Shown here: positions 42,929-43,683 of the stretch, one piece after another
Numbering within the stretch: the first letter of the stretch is position 1
How the letters are laid out: every line of letters starts with the position of its first letter
Source: Clostridia bacterium
GTDB lineage: Bacteria; Bacillota; Clostridia; Oscillospirales; CAG-272
Assembly (NCBI GenBank): GCA_017472255.1
Contig: JAFUQU010000004.1
Coordinates: 1-43,683, forward strand
Length of the DNA stretch: 43,683 nt
Direction of reading: 5' to 3'
Position numbers and translations under genes: made by a program
The notes under the pieces: model-generated
Databases searched by the model: none
Told to the model about the DNA's origin: nothing
Seen by the model: the letters and a program-made list of their open reading frames with translations, nothing else

Positions 42929-43361
42929 AGACGTATTTGCCGCATTGTCGCAAAAATCGGCGCGAACCGAAACCGCGGCAGTCAGCGGTCTTGCGGAAAT
43001 GTTCGGGCTGACCGAGAACGTCCGCGTCATGCTGCTCCCGATCGCGCAGTTGAGGGAGAAATCCAATCATCCCTTCAAAGTCACCGAAGACGACAAGCTC
43101 CATACCCTCGCCGAAAGCATCCGCGAAAACGGGCTCATGCAGCCGATCATCGTGCGCGCGACTTCGGACAAGTCTTACGAAATCCTGTCCGGACACCGCC
43201 GCACCCGCGCGTGTCAGCTGAACGGCGACACCGAGATCAAAGCCATCGTCGTGGAAGTCGACGACGAGCTCGCCAACCGCATCATGATCGTCACCAATTT
43301 CCAACAGCGCGACACGCAGCTCCCGTCGGAAATTGCGAAATCGGACCTCATATGTGCTTGA
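42918..43361 (+). pseudogene. parB: ParB-family partition protein, 3'-truncated
   Basis: ATG 42918 overlaps the parA stop, and AAAGGAG lies 10 bases upstream. 147 residues with a clear ParB N-terminal (ParB/Srx) domain: LPIAQLREKSNHPFKVTEDD, KLHTLAESIRENGLMQPIIV, SYEILSGHRRTRACQLNGDT and IMIVTNFQQRD. After PSEIAKS at about 43343 the family consensus stops and the frame ends four codons later. The HTH and dimerisation domains are missing, because the DNA beyond about 43345 encodes a Cna_B-domain protein in another frame. Truncation by rearrangement or an assembly join is likely. Confidence 0.75.
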
Positions 43362-43683
43362 TACTGCTTCCAAAACAGTAAAAATCGACGCCAACGATAC
43401 CCAAACAAACCACCCCAGTAGCGGCATCCTCATCACGAAGCTCGACAGCATCACCAAAGAGCCGCTGTACGGTGCAGTATTCGAGGTGACGGACAGCTCC
43501 GGCGCGGTCGTTGGTAAGGCGAACGGACGCTATGTCACCGACGCGAACGGCGTGATTCGCATCCGCGGCTTGAAGCCTGACACCTACGTTGTAACCGAGG
43601 TTGAAGCCCCGGACGGCTACATTGCCGCACCGGAACCGCAGACGATCAAGGTTGTACCGGGCGAGTATTTCATCCGCGAAATC
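43351..43683 (+). CDS. Cna_B/SpaA-type surface protein fragment (partial, both ends missing)
   Basis: An open frame runs from 43351 to the window end (111 codons) with no start codon of its own. YVLDTASKTVKID looks like the end of one prealbumin-like repeat ('GYVLD'). A full repeat then follows: GILITKLDSITKEPLYGAVF with the Lys used for isopeptide bonds, NGRYVTDANGVIRIRGLKPD, and TYVVTEVEAPDGYIAAPEP with the acceptor-type Glu. These are hallmarks of Cna_B domains in pilin/adhesin wall proteins of ICE cargo regions. It begins within a few bases of the truncated parB. Confidence 0.72.

Overview
The window is a GC-rich, tightly packed bacterial chromosome segment bounded on both sides by the edges of mobile elements. 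It most likely comes from a gut Clostridia/Oscillospirales-type Firmicute. Pointers are a spore-coat gene remnant (cotJC), strong AGGAGG-type ribosome binding sites, sigma-A promoters with 17-bp spacers, a GTP-type PEP carboxykinase, a TetM-like GTPase, and ICE-type ParA/ParB plus a Cna_B/SpaA-like wall protein. The taxon is inferred from gene content, not from a marker gene.

Layout. 1-400: last codons of a large serine recombinase, directly followed by the 3' third of cotJC, so an integrated element ends here. 422-3424 (-): MacB-type ABC transporter with ATPase and permease fused. 3716-10754 (+): a carbohydrate operon with a GH89-like glycosidase, a TIM-barrel glycosidase-like protein, a SIS sugar-isomerase-like protein, a stand-alone protein resembling the C-terminal domain of Gfo/Idh/MocA dehydrogenases, a full Gfo/Idh/MocA oxidoreductase, and an AraR-type GntR/LacI regulator. 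No transporter and no signal peptides are seen, so it probably acts on imported oligosaccharides. 10900-15456 (-): ThuA-domain protein, GH2 beta-galactosidase, ICMT-family methyltransferase. 15659-19487 (+): cardiolipin synthase, polysaccharide flippase, 5'-3' exonuclease.

19527-23468 (-): a translationally coupled operon of a sulfite-reductase-like ferredoxin protein (frameshifted near its 3' end), a TetM/EF-G-like ribosomal GTPase fused to a YacP/Rae1-type NYN endonuclease domain, and a low-molecular-weight protein tyrosine phosphatase. This GTPase-nuclease fusion is the most interesting gene: it suggests a factor that enters the ribosomal A site and cleaves mRNA there. 23734-28539 (+): XRE-cupin regulator, acyl-CoA synthetase, SGNH acetylesterase-like protein, Lrp/AsnC regulator, alanine racemase. 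28648-32801 (+): ribosomal protein L31, HflX, YigZ, a DUF4180 protein and a beta-helix protein.

32850-35001 (+) is a visibly AT-richer island: a perfect-consensus promoter, a 40-codon ORF, a long imperfect hairpin, a small secreted Cys-rich protein and two tandem paralogous proteins of unknown function. 35050-42114 holds housekeeping and hypothetical genes: pckG (-), rsmA/ksgA (-), tRNA-Thr(CGT) (+), a DRE-TIM aldolase (+), an SGNH hydrolase (-), a PD-(D/E)XK-like hypothetical (-), and a 5'-truncated feoB (-).

From about 42115 a second mobile element starts: ParA with three apparent internal in-frame deletions, then ParB cut off at about 43344 and joined out of frame to a Cna_B-domain wall-protein fragment. 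That junction may be real decay or a misassembly. All family calls come from reading the translations; no database search was possible.
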